Positions 43,156-52,446 of a DNA stretch of 64,000 nt are shown here, piece by piece; the stretch's first letter is position 1, and each line of letters opens with the position of its first letter. This stretch comes from Neorhodopirellula lusitana (GTDB lineage Bacteria > Planctomycetota > Planctomycetia > Pirellulales > Pirellulaceae). Under the pieces are notes generated by a model. That model made no database searches. It saw only the letters and a list, made by a program, of their open reading frames with translations, and was not told the DNA's origin. Position numbers and translations under genes: made by a program. The DNA is taken from the NCBI RefSeq assembly GCF_900182915.1, contig NZ_FXUG01000016.1, positions 62,001 to 126,000 of the forward strand, written 5' to 3'.

Positions 43156-44391
43156 CTAGCGAGGCGACGGGATTAGCGGCGCAACGACGCCTGGGTTGGC
43201 TGCGCCGGTGGCGGCTTGGAAGACGTCGATGGTTCCGGAGTTCAGTTGATCGCCGGGGGGAAGTGGGAAGCGGCCGACGCCGACCCCTTGCATGTTGACG
43301 TCTTCGATCGGGTTGGGGCTCTTGCCGGTTCGGTCAATCGCGATCGATTGAATTCGCATGCGATGCACGACCACTTCGTATCGTATTTCCGGGGGAACGT
43401 TGACCCGTACTTCCTGTTCGATGGGCAGGCCAGCAACGTCGGTTGTTTGGTAGACTTCAACGCGGGTGTGGCCAGCATCGCGTGGTAACTTCACTCGTTG
43501 ATGTTGGCCGGGTGCCAGTTGGTATTGAGGCGTTTTGCCAGGGTTTTGGGTGTCCGTCAAAGTGACAATCAATGTTTCGTGATGAGAGTTGACGAACTCG
43601 ATTTCGACCGGCGCAAGAGCCGGCTTTTCCAGCACGCTGGACTCCAGCAAAACGGATCGTGGTTGATAGCCGGAGAACCGTCCAGGGATCCCAACATTCA
43701 ATGAGATGCTACCCAGTCCAGGGGCACCATACCCTGGACCAATGTAGCCTGGGCCGGCGTAGCCTGGACCTAGGTAACCCGGACCGAAGCTGCCTGGTCC
43801 GGGAATGCCCAACCCTGGAAAGCCTGGAGCGGGATAGCCCGGCACCACGTAGCCACCCAGCATTGGGTTGCCAGCGGGTTGGCCGAGCCAGCCGCTTAGG
43901 TAGGGGCCGAAGCCGGGGCCAGAACCAATCGGACGGACGGACACCAAGCCTGGAATGAATCGAGGTATCGGGGCGTCCAGGTCTGCTCGCTCGATTGGCC
44001 CGTGGCCGCTGCGTGGGAAGCGAACGACGCGATTCAGCTCGGGGTTATAGAACCCGAGGTAGCGTCCACCCGGCAGGTCATAGCGAGGTTCGCGTTGATA
44101 GAAAAAGCGAGCTCCCGAGTTCTCGAACACCGTCAGTCCGCGGCGGGAGATGTCGATCACGCCGGTGATGTTGCCGAAGCCGTCAACCATTTCTAGGTCC
44201 GCAGCGGCAACCGAACTGGGCGGCTGGATTGCTGCCAGCAACGCGATCGCACCAAAGCAAGCCAAGCTGGAAGCAAGACGACCAAGCCGTGGAAGCGGGA
44301 CGCGGAGCCCCTTGAGTTGGCGATCCTGGGTAAGCCTTTGCAGGGAAAGTGGTGGGTGAAGTCCCTGCATCCGTCCAAGCCGAAACACCAT
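43156..44391 (-). CDS. Secreted Gly/Pro-rich protein of unknown function
   Basis: 411 residues from ATG 44391 (the frame opens at GTG 44436). A helix at about 40-65 (SSLACFGAIALLAAIQP) acts as signal or anchor. The centre has repeats of the type GYxGPGY/GPGY (about 190-225), followed by a domain with VEIEFVNSHHETLIVTLTDTQ and YQLAPGQHQRVKLPRDAGH, resembling beta-sandwich domains. No catalytic motif was seen. The gene is convergent with ilvA, ending 11 bases after its stop. A structural or surface role is only a guess. Confidence 0.65.
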   Translation of the reverse strand: MVFRLGRMQGLHPPLSLQRLTQDRQLKGLRVPLPRLGRLASSLACFGAIALLAAIQPPSSVAAADLEMVDGFGNITGVIDISRRGLTVFENSGARFFYQREPRYDLPGGRYLGFYNPELNRVVRFPRSGHGPIERADLDAPIPRFIPGLVSVRPIGSGPGFGPYLSGWLGQPAGNPMLGGYVVPGYPAPGFPGLGIPGPGSFGPGYLGPGYAGPGYIGPGYGAPGLGSISLNVGIPGRFSGYQPRSVLLESSVLEKPALAPVEIEFVNSHHETLIVTLTDTQNPGKTPQYQLAPGQHQRVKLPRDAGHTRVEVYQTTDVAGLPIEQEVRVNVPPEIRYEVVVHRMRIQSIAIDRTGKSPNPIEDVNMQGVGVGRFPLPPGDQLNSGTIDVFQAATGAANPGVVAPLIPSPR

Positions 44392-44458
44392 GACATCGTC
44401 CCCCGTTCCGTGAATCTCGATTCGCTTTGGCACCACGGTTGTCGCGCCGACGCGAACC

Positions 44459-47400
44459 TTATTCTATATCGGAATCGGAGCGTTGGTCGACTTGCAAACT
44501 GACCAAATAGGCAACCATGTCGCGAAGTTCACGCGGCGTCATCTGGTCGGCTAGGCCCGCTGGCATCGATGACTTTCCCTTTTTGCGAGCGATGATCAGC
44601 TCTTTTTCGATCGTGGAACGGGTGCCGTCGGCGGCGATCAGTTCGACAAACTCATCGTCCTCCTTGGCGACGATGCCCGTGTAGACCTGGCCGTCTTCAT
44701 CGGCGATCACGGCGGTTTCGAAGCCCTCGGCTATCCGGCTGTCTGGCAGGCAGATTGCTTCGAGCAGTGTCCGACGATCCAGCTTTTTACCGATCACGGT
44801 GAGGTCGGGGCCGACTTCACCGCCAACGCGACCCACCTTGTGGCAGCGTACGCATGACAGTTCCGTCTTTTCAAAGAAGAGTGTCTTGCCCGCTTCCATG
44901 TCGCCACCGTGCAACGAGTCGAGCCACTTGGCAAGCGGTTCGGTATTTTGCAGAGTCGACTGATGAGCATTGAGTTGATCGACCAAGGAAACTGGCAATC
45001 GCTTACGAGCGGCTTCGGCAACATTGAGTCGCACATCGGCAGGCAATTCGTTGGACAAGTAAGCGGCTAGGCCTTGGCTGATCTTCTTCAACGCTTCCAG
45101 TGAATCATTTTGTGCCAAGAGGTCCCAAGCGAGGCCTCGGACGGACGGAGTGGCACTGTCGGTGGCAGCGATGAATCGGTCGACTGATCCGGCGGCATCC
45201 AGTTTGCCGAGGACCTTTAGGCTGGCAAGGACCACACTGAAAGGTTGCTGGCGATCGACCTCTTTGGCGAGCTTAACCGCGACGGCAGGCTGTAGCCGTG
45301 ACAGTGCCGTCAAAGCGGATGCACGCGTTGCTGGGCGTCCGGTGGTCTTGTTGAATCTCGCGATCAGGCTGGGCCCAATCTTCACGATGCCCAGATCGGA
45401 ACCGACGTCGATCGCTTTTTCGCGAACGTCTTCGTTGGCCAACATCAGTTCTTCAATTCTTGCTGCCATCGCTGACTTTGCAATCAGATCGCCGTCGTTG
45501 GACTCGGGTCGCACCAGCAAGGTTTGGTACTCGTTGGTGACTCGGCAGCGAGGGTCGGGCGTGGCCCAGTCCGCCAGCGAGTCAATCGCTTCGATTCGTG
45601 CCCATTTGGGAAAGCGATCCGAGGCAGCGAAACCCGCCACGGATGCCGCTGTTTGTGGAGTGCCGATGCGGAACGCCGCTGACAAAGCACGCCGCAGCAG
45701 CGGATCGGAATCGACTGGCAATTCGCTCCAGTCCAACAACGCGGCCAAGCGATCTTCGGCCACAGGAATTGGTTCATCGTGGATGGCCATCGCCGCTTCG
45801 GTAATGACCAGCGACGAAGCATCGTGTAGGAATTCCACGACCTCCTCGCTTTGCTTGCCACGCAGCGCCGCGACGGCGGCCCGCCGGACATCAACGCTCG
45901 CGTGCTCCTTGAGCCCCACCAAGTCACTGACACTGGCCCCGTAGGTCATGTAGCGGATGGCCGCATGTCGCAGGATTGGATCCTTGTTCGCGTTCTTGTC
46001 GGCAAGCTGCACGACTTCGCCAAACACGGAGCTCAGTCGTGCGTCCGCAGGCGATGCGATCGCCAAGTCGGCGAACGCCATCACGGCTTGGTAGGTCACT
46101 CGAGGGTTCTCGTCGGAAACTAATTCAAGGACGGCAGCGATGGATTCGAAATCACGCTGGTCGCCAATGACCGAGCAAGCCGCGGCACGAATGATCGGGC
46201 TGTCGTCCTTTAGGCAAGATCGGGCAGCTTCGACAACCGATGAACGCAGGTTTTGGGTCAGTCGAGCGGCATGTTCGGAGCCCCAGAAACCGTGCAGTCG
46301 CAGCATGGGCGTCAGGTCGGTGTCTTTCATGACCTTGATCAGTGGTTCGGCCTCGCCGCGAATGGCAAGTTCCCATTGAGCGGCCAGGCGAACGCGTCGG
46401 TCGAGGTGGCCGAGTCGGGCGGTTAATTCATCGAGGTCGAGAGTCGTCACGTCATCGGCGAGCATGCGTTTCACTTCGGCGACGATCGGCTTGGTCTGCT
46501 CGTCCGGGTTTGTGACACGGTAGATCCGTCCTTTGCCTAGACCCATCCAGCCATCGACCCAGTCGCTGATCCAGAGTCCACCGGCGGGACCGAAGACAAC
46601 GTCCGTCGCCAACACATTCCAGATGGGCTGTTCGTCTTCGGCAAGTTTGTAGAACGCACCATCGTGGTCCAAACGAAACGAGCGGATGCCGCTGTTGCTG
46701 GGGCCGCCCCGGAAGTCACAAATCAAAAAGCGATCCTTCAACTTGTCGCCAAATCCAGTGCCGGGGTAGTACGCCAAGCCGGACGGTCCATCGGTGAAGT
46801 TCGCGATCGGCGGAATCAGGTTCGCAGGTCGCTCGTTGTGATGCGGTTCCCAGATGCGTTGCCGATTGAATGGGCCGCGATCAGGTAGGTATTGGTAGTG
46901 CATTCGCCAACCGCTATCACCACCCTCGACGATCTGAACGATCCGAGCCTTATCGCCGCTGTCGGAGTTGTTGTCGACGGTGAACCATTCACCTAAATCA
47001 TTGAAGGCGATTTCTTGCGGGTTACGCAAACCGTCGGCGTAGATGTGCAAGTCGCTGCCATCGAGTTCGCATCGGAACACGGCACCTTCGGCGGGATTGG
47101 CAAGTATGTCGCCTTCTTGATTGACGACGTAATAACCGCGGTCACCGATCGTGTAGTACAAGCGACCGTCGGGGCCGATGATCGCACCGTGCAAGTCGTG
47201 GCCGCGGAAGGCGACGCGAACTCCGTAGCCATCGGACATCACCTTCTTTTCGTCGGCGACGCCGTCGTCATCCGTATCGGTGAACTCCCACAGTTTGGGA
47301 ATGCATGTGTAATAGACCTTGCCGCGGTGGACCAACACGCCGGCACCGGTACCGTCTTCCAACGCATGGAAGCCGTCTGCGAAAACAGTGCTGAGGTCAG

Positions 47401-47914
47401 CCTTGCCGTCGCCGTCGGTGTCGACCAGGCGGCGGATGCGATCTTCCTGTTGAGCGTACGCGGAGGCTCCATCGCCGAGTAGTCGTTTGTGGTAGTCGAT
47501 ACGATCTTGCACGGTTTCGGCGGCAAGGTCAGCGAGCAACCATTTTTCGTCATGAGCCCGGTTGTCGGTCACGCCTTGGTCTTGGCGAAATGACTCGCAA
47601 ACGAAAACGCGTCCATGCGAATCTACATCGAAGGCGACGATATTGGCGACGTCGGGCTCGGCTGCGAAAAGTTCGATCTTCCAATCCGGCTGAATGCGGA
47701 CGACCGACATCGATTCAGTGGACTCGTCGGAAGCCTCCGCAATCTCCGGCGGGACCGCCTCGGATGACGCTTTGTTTGCTTCGGCGGCTGACAAAACCGA
47801 CAGGCAATTGGGAGATGTGAAAACCGGTGCGAAAACCGAGGTGAAGACCAATAATGCTAGGCAATAGCATCGCAGTGGAGAGATCGCAGAAACCCAATCG
47901 ACAGAAAAACGCAT
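44459..47914 (-). CDS. PVC-type dehydrogenase-like protein: propeller, HEAT repeats, cytochrome c
   Basis: 1151 residues with signal region. N-terminal six-bladed propeller of the soluble-glucose-dehydrogenase/PVC type has VRIQPDWKIELFAAEPDVAN, NPQEIAFNDLGEWFTVDNNS and GPSGLAYYPGTGFG. Many HEAT-like repeats occupy about 480-980. The C-terminus has a CxxCH heme site (CVRCH, near residue 1020) and the PVC cytochrome signature GPDLTVIGKKLDRRTLLEAI, then MTPRELRDMVAYLVSL. Such proteins are exported, abundant in planctomycetes and assumed to oxidise a carbohydrate or alcohol and pass electrons to heme; the substrate is unknown. It is alone on the minus strand. Confidence 0.9.
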   Translation of the reverse strand: MRFSVDWVSAISPLRCYCLALLVFTSVFAPVFTSPNCLSVLSAAEANKASSEAVPPEIAEASDESTESMSVVRIQPDWKIELFAAEPDVANIVAFDVDSHGRVFVCESFRQDQGVTDNRAHDEKWLLADLAAETVQDRIDYHKRLLGDGASAYAQQEDRIRRLVDTDGDGKADLSTVFADGFHALEDGTGAGVLVHRGKVYYTCIPKLWEFTDTDDDGVADEKKVMSDGYGVRVAFRGHDLHGAIIGPDGRLYYTIGDRGYYVVNQEGDILANPAEGAVFRCELDGSDLHIYADGLRNPQEIAFNDLGEWFTVDNNSDSGDKARIVQIVEGGDSGWRMHYQYLPDRGPFNRQRIWEPHHNERPANLIPPIANFTDGPSGLAYYPGTGFGDKLKDRFLICDFRGGPSNSGIRSFRLDHDGAFYKLAEDEQPIWNVLATDVVFGPAGGLWISDWVDGWMGLGKGRIYRVTNPDEQTKPIVAEVKRMLADDVTTLDLDELTARLGHLDRRVRLAAQWELAIRGEAEPLIKVMKDTDLTPMLRLHGFWGSEHAARLTQNLRSSVVEAARSCLKDDSPIIRAAACSVIGDQRDFESIAAVLELVSDENPRVTYQAVMAFADLAIASPADARLSSVFGEVVQLADKNANKDPILRHAAIRYMTYGASVSDLVGLKEHASVDVRRAAVAALRGKQSEEVVEFLHDASSLVITEAAMAIHDEPIPVAEDRLAALLDWSELPVDSDPLLRRALSAAFRIGTPQTAASVAGFAASDRFPKWARIEAIDSLADWATPDPRCRVTNEYQTLLVRPESNDGDLIAKSAMAARIEELMLANEDVREKAIDVGSDLGIVKIGPSLIARFNKTTGRPATRASALTALSRLQPAVAVKLAKEVDRQQPFSVVLASLKVLGKLDAAGSVDRFIAATDSATPSVRGLAWDLLAQNDSLEALKKISQGLAAYLSNELPADVRLNVAEAARKRLPVSLVDQLNAHQSTLQNTEPLAKWLDSLHGGDMEAGKTLFFEKTELSCVRCHKVGRVGGEVGPDLTVIGKKLDRRTLLEAICLPDSRIAEGFETAVIADEDGQVYTGIVAKEDDEFVELIAADGTRSTIEKELIIARKKGKSSMPAGLADQMTPRELRDMVAYLVSLQVDQRSDSDIE

Positions 47915-48173
47915 GCGGAAACCAGATTATTGAACTCGTATTTATCAGCTGTCTTAGGATAGCTAGCTAGGTTTATAGTGAACAAGATTTAACGCGGGTA
48001 AATTGCATAAAGGACGCATCTTTTCTCTTTGTTGGCACTCAATCTCAGGCGATTGAGTGATGTACACAATTCGACTCGCTGCAACGGTGCCAAACCCCCC
48101 AGGAAAACACAGGCTTCGGGTTACTTTCGCGAAGGAATGTCATTGGGTGGCGAGCTGTGTTAATGTTTTAGTC

Positions 48174-48659
48174 ATGCGTGATGATGCCCCTAACGAACCG
48201 CCCGGAAACGACCCGCTGCCGCTGTCTGATTCGTCACCAGATAGCGGGAATGTGCCGGCTGGTGAATTGTCCTCGATTCAGTCGGCCCAGCTCGAGTCGG
48301 CATATTCAGCTACGTCACCAACCGAAACCGGTTCGACAATTCGCAAGGGGAGTCCGTTCGCTGCCCGAGGTCAGACGCCCGCACTGGCTGGCGCCGGCTT
48401 GGCGGATTCTGCTGGCGGATCGCTCGAGATCTTAGATCCCGAATGGGGTGTGCTGCGATCGGCGAGTTGGGCGTCCTTGTGGGTCGCCTTCTTTTCCTTC
48501 GCATGTTGGCGATTGTTTCCCGGTGGTGGCGTCGTGGTGGCGTCGCTGGGTTGTGGGCTGGCGGTGGTTGGCTTGTTTTCATCTCGCCCGATTCCCGCGA
48601 TTGTCTTGTTAGCGGTGCACGTCTTTCTGTTCTTTGGTTGTTACCAACAGCTTTTCTAG
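48174..48659 (+). CDS. Hypothetical two-helix membrane protein
   Basis: 161 residues from ATG 48174; upstream sequence is open to 48057 but unlike coding sequence. The first 80 residues are polar and rich in Ser/Pro/Asp; then two to three hydrophobic helices follow (WASLWVAFFSFACWRLF, VVVASLGCGLAVVGLF, IPAIVLLAVHVFLFF). The composition of a disordered cytosolic tail plus a helical hairpin is common in small planctomycete membrane proteins. No family was recognised. Confidence 0.55.
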   Translation: MRDDAPNEPPGNDPLPLSDSSPDSGNVPAGELSSIQSAQLESAYSATSPTETGSTIRKGSPFAARGQTPALAGAGLADSAGGSLEILDPEWGVLRSASWASLWVAFFSFACWRLFPGGGVVVASLGCGLAVVGLFSSRPIPAIVLLAVHVFLFFGCYQQLF

Positions 48660-48908
48660 TTGCTGGTGCATCTGTTGTCGCTGACGCCGTTTGTCTTGCT
48701 GACAAGCTCTTCAACACGCGGGCCAGCGTCAGCCATTTGCGGTCCATCAATCGCATTTGTTCAGGCGATTTGCTTGACACTGAAACGCCCCATGTCATCT
48801 GGGTTGAAGCGTGAAACTGGAAAGGTTCATTTCATAAGTTGACGACCATCATCGACACGAGAATGATCGCCATGGACTGAACGAAATCCTTCTTGGAGGC
48901 AGTGAACG

Positions 48909-49322
48909 ATGGTAGCTCGATGGTTAGGTGTGGGCGGATTTGCGTTGCTGGGTTGCCAGTTGTTAACGGGCTCGATTTGCACCGGCCGGCTATTTGCCCA
49001 AGAGCACGCTTGTGGCTCCGATTGCTATGGCCGTGCGGGAGGCCTCTCGGGGACGCATCCTGGGAGCCTGCCGGAGTTGCCGGGCGTGTCAGATGATTGG
49101 CAAGCGGACCAGCGATCAATGCGTTCGATGCGTTCGATGCGGCCGCCTGGGTATGAACCCTCTGTCGGAAGTTCCCGCCAGCTTTCTCGTCGACCTTATG
49201 CGATGCTGCCGCAGTCATCCGCGTTCCCACCGCAATACTCGGACGGTGCGGAGCGATTGTCGTCGGCCGAAGCGTTTGCTCGCCAGGAATGGATTCAACG
49301 TCAGCGTTCGCTAACCCGATGA
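48909..49322 (+). CDS. Small secreted or lipid-anchored protein, coupled to the next gene
   Basis: 137 residues. A hydrophobic start (MVARWLGVGGFALLGCQLL) includes LLGC, a possible lipobox, or a signal peptide ending at LFAQ. The mature part is polar with a short repeat (RSMRSMRSMRP). AGGCAG is near the start. The stop TGA at 49320-49322 overlaps the ATG of the next frame (ATGA), so the two could be coupled or could be one gene split by a frameshift. No family was recognised. Confidence 0.5.
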   Translation: MVARWLGVGGFALLGCQLLTGSICTGRLFAQEHACGSDCYGRAGGLSGTHPGSLPELPGVSDDWQADQRSMRSMRSMRPPGYEPSVGSSRQLSRRPYAMLPQSSAFPPQYSDGAERLSSAEAFARQEWIQRQRSLTR

Positions 49323-50095
49323 CCGGATTGCCAGATGGCCTTCCCGGTGTCCAACCTGGTCGGCAGCCTGCAACGCCTCCGTACCTCGGGCTGTTCCCAG
49401 AAGCGGACCCACGTCAGACGCCACCACCGTTTTCAGAGCAACCGCCATTTTCCGAGCAGCAGCAATTTCAAAGTGGCCTGCAACCATTGCAAGGCGGCCA
49501 ACCGACATCGCAGCCTCACTCGCATCGTGGATGCCGGCATCGTCATGGACAGTCTCACGATCATGGCCCAGGTGCAGTCGCCCACTCGCCAGGTTTCCGT
49601 TCGCCCGGTCTCCACTCGCGAGGTGCCCATTCCCCCGGTGCCCACTCATCCGGTGCACGGGGAGCGATGCCTCAGCCCATGATGCAGCAGCCCGGTATGG
49701 TGCAGCAGCCCAGTGTGATGCCACCCAGTTTCGTGGTGCCACCCGGCTACACTGGACCAGCGCCGCGACGTCAAGCTTGGCCATCGGCCAGCCCTCGTGT
49801 TGGCGATGACTTCCAGTCGATGCCTCAGCCGTCGTTGCAGTCGCAAGCACCGCAGACGCAGGTAGGCCGTTTCCGTCGTCCGTGGAATTCCAATGCGTAC
49901 CCCGAACGCACCGGGGCGTCGCACCAGCAAGGGGCCCAACCAGGATCGCCGTCACCTTTGTGGTTTTCGCAGCGGCCGTCGTTGGAGCTGCATCGCCAGG
50001 AATCGTCGCCCGGTCGTCAGCTGGAGGAAGAGCGTCCATCCGGCATGTTGACGCCTGGCAGTTTGATGATTGAGGGGAAGGTTTGGAGTCTCTAG
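49319..50095 (+). CDS. Pro/Gln/His-rich low-complexity protein
   Basis: 258 residues from ATG 49319 (overlap with previous stop). Composition is rich in Pro, Gln, Ser and Gly, with a His/Arg patch (HSHRGCRHRHGQSHDHG), repeated APGxHSPGAHS and QPMMQQPGMVQQP. The start is not hydrophobic, so it has no export signal alone, which agrees with either read-through as part of the upstream protein or a cytosolic tail. Codon 3 GC resembles the neighbours, arguing for a real gene. Function unknown. Confidence 0.5.
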   Translation: MTGLPDGLPGVQPGRQPATPPYLGLFPEADPRQTPPPFSEQPPFSEQQQFQSGLQPLQGGQPTSQPHSHRGCRHRHGQSHDHGPGAVAHSPGFRSPGLHSRGAHSPGAHSSGARGAMPQPMMQQPGMVQQPSVMPPSFVVPPGYTGPAPRRQAWPSASPRVGDDFQSMPQPSLQSQAPQTQVGRFRRPWNSNAYPERTGASHQQGAQPGSPSPLWFSQRPSLELHRQESSPGRQLEEERPSGMLTPGSLMIEGKVWSL

Positions 50096-50526
50096 AGCTC
50101 GTTACGTTCATGGATTCTTAACGGCGGGTTAGTCGCCCGCTGGGTGGATTCGATTCCGCCGTCGAGAACGTAGCTGTTAGGGAGGACGAAGCAAGCTTTT
50201 CCTTGGAATCATGTTTTTTATGTGATTTCATGGCCCCGGGAATTCTAAAAGTGCGCGCCGAATCCGGGTGTTGGATATGTCATTAGCTGGCGTTAGTTTT
50301 CCCGTATCCGGTGAATACGGGATGCTCAAATTCCGCAGTCGGGCCAAGAATAGTCAGGAAATCACAGGGCTTGTTCTGCCGATTCACCGAAACGACTCAT
50401 TGAGGCGATTTAGTGAACAACGAGGCGGGACCAAGAAAGTCGTGTGCTTGCAATGTTGTCTTCGTCCACTTGTTGAGTGGGACGATGCATCATCCCACCC
50501 TTATCCTTGACCCAGGAACTGAGATT
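50096..50526. other. Intergenic region upstream of DUF1559 copy 3
   Basis: Hairpin TCCCGTAT/ATACGGGA (50300-50307 and 50315-50322), loop of 7. A frame at 50268-50510 is not supported. No promoter could be assigned. Confidence 0.45.
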
Positions 50527-51762
50527 ATGAAGAAGTACCGGTACGGATTTACGCTGGTTGAACTGTTGGTTGTCATTGCCATTATCGGCGTTTTGGTAGG
50601 CCTGCTTTTGCCCGCGGTTCAGGCCGCTCGGGAAGCCGCTCGCCGGATGAGTTGCAGCAACAATTTCAAACAAATTGGCTTGGGCATCCACAACTATCAC
50701 AGCGCGTTTAAACAACTGCCAAACCACAAGACGGGGACCACAGGCGTTGCCGTCGGTCAGAACGTTTCGAACTACTCCCTGAACAATCAAAACACCAACT
50801 TGGCTCAGCTCAGCTTCTTGGTTGGTCTGACACCCTTCGTTGAAGGTCAAGCGTTATGGGAGCAAATCAGCAACCCCAATGCATTGAATACCGATGGTAC
50901 CAACGGGACTTGGAATGCCATGGGCCCCACGCCTGATCGGGATAACTATGGTCCTTGGTCAGTGAATATCCCAACCTTGCGATGCCCAAGTGACCCCGGT
51001 ACTGGCCTTCCAGCCTTCGGCCGCACCAATTATGCGGCTTGCCTTGGTGATAGCCCTTACCGCAGTTCGCTTGGTCCGTTTTCTCATAACCTGGTCGCAA
51101 CTGGAAATTACCCACAGTATTCACGAGCTTCGCAGCGTGGTGCTTTCGTTCCACACCAGAAGATGGCGTTTCGTGACATTCTTGATGGCCTCGCCAACAC
51201 GGTCATCGCGGGTGAAATTACGACTGACTTGGGTGACCGCGACACTCGCACCAATCCTCGACGGGGAGTTGTGTTGGGGACCGATGCACCGAGTACTTGT
51301 TCGGACACCTTGATCGATCCAACTCGTCCGCAATTTTGGGCTACGGGAACGCCGCCTAACCTTTTGCCTGTCGATGAAGCTCGCGGCTATCGCTGGGCTG
51401 ATGGGAATCCGTTGTTCACAACGATGAACACGATTTTGCCTCCCAATTCACCGACTTGCCTGAGTGATGCGAACACGACTCTCGATCAATACAATGATCG
51501 TATTGGCACGAGCACTGGGCAAGGGCGGTTTGCGTCTGGTTACTTGCCGCCAAGCAGCCGTCACCAAGGTGGTTGCCACGTGTTGATGGGGGACGGTGCG
51601 GTCAAGTTCGTCACCGATTCGATCGAAGCTGGCAATGGAACAGCGATGCCAGTCGCTTTTGGGCTGAGTGGCGATCAAGCTCCTGGATCCAGGAGCCCAT
51701 ACGGCTTGTGGGGATCTTTGGGAACGCGTGCTTCGAAGGAAGTGATTCAAGAAGAATTTTAA
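50527..51762 (+). CDS. DUF1559 pseudopilin-like protein (copy 3)
   Basis: 411 residues from ATG 50527 ([18 protein letters not shown], a basic start immediately before the prepilin motif); the open frame extends to 50413. The body matches copies 1 and 2: RMSCSNNFKQIGLGIHNYHS, LRCPSDPGTGLPAFG, FRDILDGLANTVIAGEI, HQGGCHVLMGDGAVKF, WGSLGTRASKEVIQEEF. A terminator-like hairpin follows. It is not near sugar hydrolases, unlike copies 1 and 2. Confidence 0.9.
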   Translation: MKKYRYGFTLVELLVVIAIIGVLVGLLLPAVQAAREAARRMSCSNNFKQIGLGIHNYHSAFKQLPNHKTGTTGVAVGQNVSNYSLNNQNTNLAQLSFLVGLTPFVEGQALWEQISNPNALNTDGTNGTWNAMGPTPDRDNYGPWSVNIPTLRCPSDPGTGLPAFGRTNYAACLGDSPYRSSLGPFSHNLVATGNYPQYSRASQRGAFVPHQKMAFRDILDGLANTVIAGEITTDLGDRDTRTNPRRGVVLGTDAPSTCSDTLIDPTRPQFWATGTPPNLLPVDEARGYRWADGNPLFTTMNTILPPNSPTCLSDANTTLDQYNDRIGTSTGQGRFASGYLPPSSRHQGGCHVLMGDGAVKFVTDSIEAGNGTAMPVAFGLSGDQAPGSRSPYGLWGSLGTRASKEVIQEEF

Positions 51763-51810
51763 CCTCGCCTTGGTGGCACAACTGCCACCTTCGTTCATGA
51801 TTTAGCGACG

Positions 51811-51840
51811 AAGCCCCTTTGCCTGTTGGTGAAGGGGTTT
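51811..51840 (+). terminator. Terminator after DUF1559 copy 3
   Basis: AAGCCCCTT (51811-51819) pairs with AAGGGGTTT (51832-51840), with G-T, followed by CTTGTTT. It is 48 bases after the stop. Confidence 0.62.
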
Positions 51841-51896
51841 CTTGTTTGCGCCACTAGGTCGCGTGTGTTGTCGGCCGTATTTGCCAACGCAGTTAT

Positions 51897-52076
51897 GTGA
51901 TTGCGGTTGCGGTTGCTGTTGTTGGACAAGCGTTCGCTGCCAACGGTGATATCGTTGCACCGGTCAATTGGATTCCACTCGTTGCTCAGGATCAAGCGAA
52001 AGACGACATTCAAAAGCCGCTCGTTGCTAATCCAGGCATCGGTTCGTCGGGGATGCCGAATGGACATTGGCATTAA
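51897..52076 (+). CDS. Possible small secreted peptide
   Basis: 59 codons from GTG 51897 to TAA 52076. The peptide begins VIAVAVAVVGQAFAA, hydrophobic with an AxA-like cleavage end, followed by NGDIVAPVNWIPLVAQDQA and a polar tail ending GMPNGHWH. Composition and codon use look coding, but there is no Shine-Dalgarno and no basic residue before the helix, though upstream codons in frame (RICQRSY) would give one. It may be a remnant with a lost start. Confidence 0.35.
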   Translation: MIAVAVAVVGQAFAANGDIVAPVNWIPLVAQDQAKDDIQKPLVANPGIGSSGMPNGHWH

Positions 52077-52354
52077 ATTCACGGTCCGTCTGGGATTCGT
52101 CCTTGGGTCCGACGAGTCGCCCGTTTAGTGAATCCTCGAGCGATACCGAAGTGGACCGCCGGGAGTCGTCGGGAGTCGCTACCACAGATGTCTGTAATCG
52201 TATCCTAGATTGCGGCCCGTTTGCTTTTGCCGCGAGGCTACTTCACCGGTCGTTGCGTGACTTAAGAGGAAGAGAGTGGGTCATCGTTCGGAGTTTGGCT
52301 GGCTTTCCCAGTTGAATGCCCTCGGCTTCGGCGGCAACGGTTTGCTATTCAACG
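52077..52354. other. Intergenic region
   Basis: No gene recognised between the possible peptide and the terminator of the EF-hand gene. Confidence 0.4.
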
Positions 52355-52387
52355 AAAAAACCCTGATGCTTGCTGGAAGCATCAGGG
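52355..52387 (-). terminator. Terminator of the EF-hand gene (minus strand)
   Basis: Perfect 11-bp stem CCCTGATGCTT (52361-52371) with AAGCATCAGGG (52377-52387), 5-base loop. On the minus strand it is followed by TTTTTT (52360-52355). Confidence 0.9.
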
Positions 52388-52446
52388 TCTTTCGTTAGGT
52401 CGAGTCATTCATTCAGCGGCAAGCTGCTTTGGCAGCTATCGGCTGA

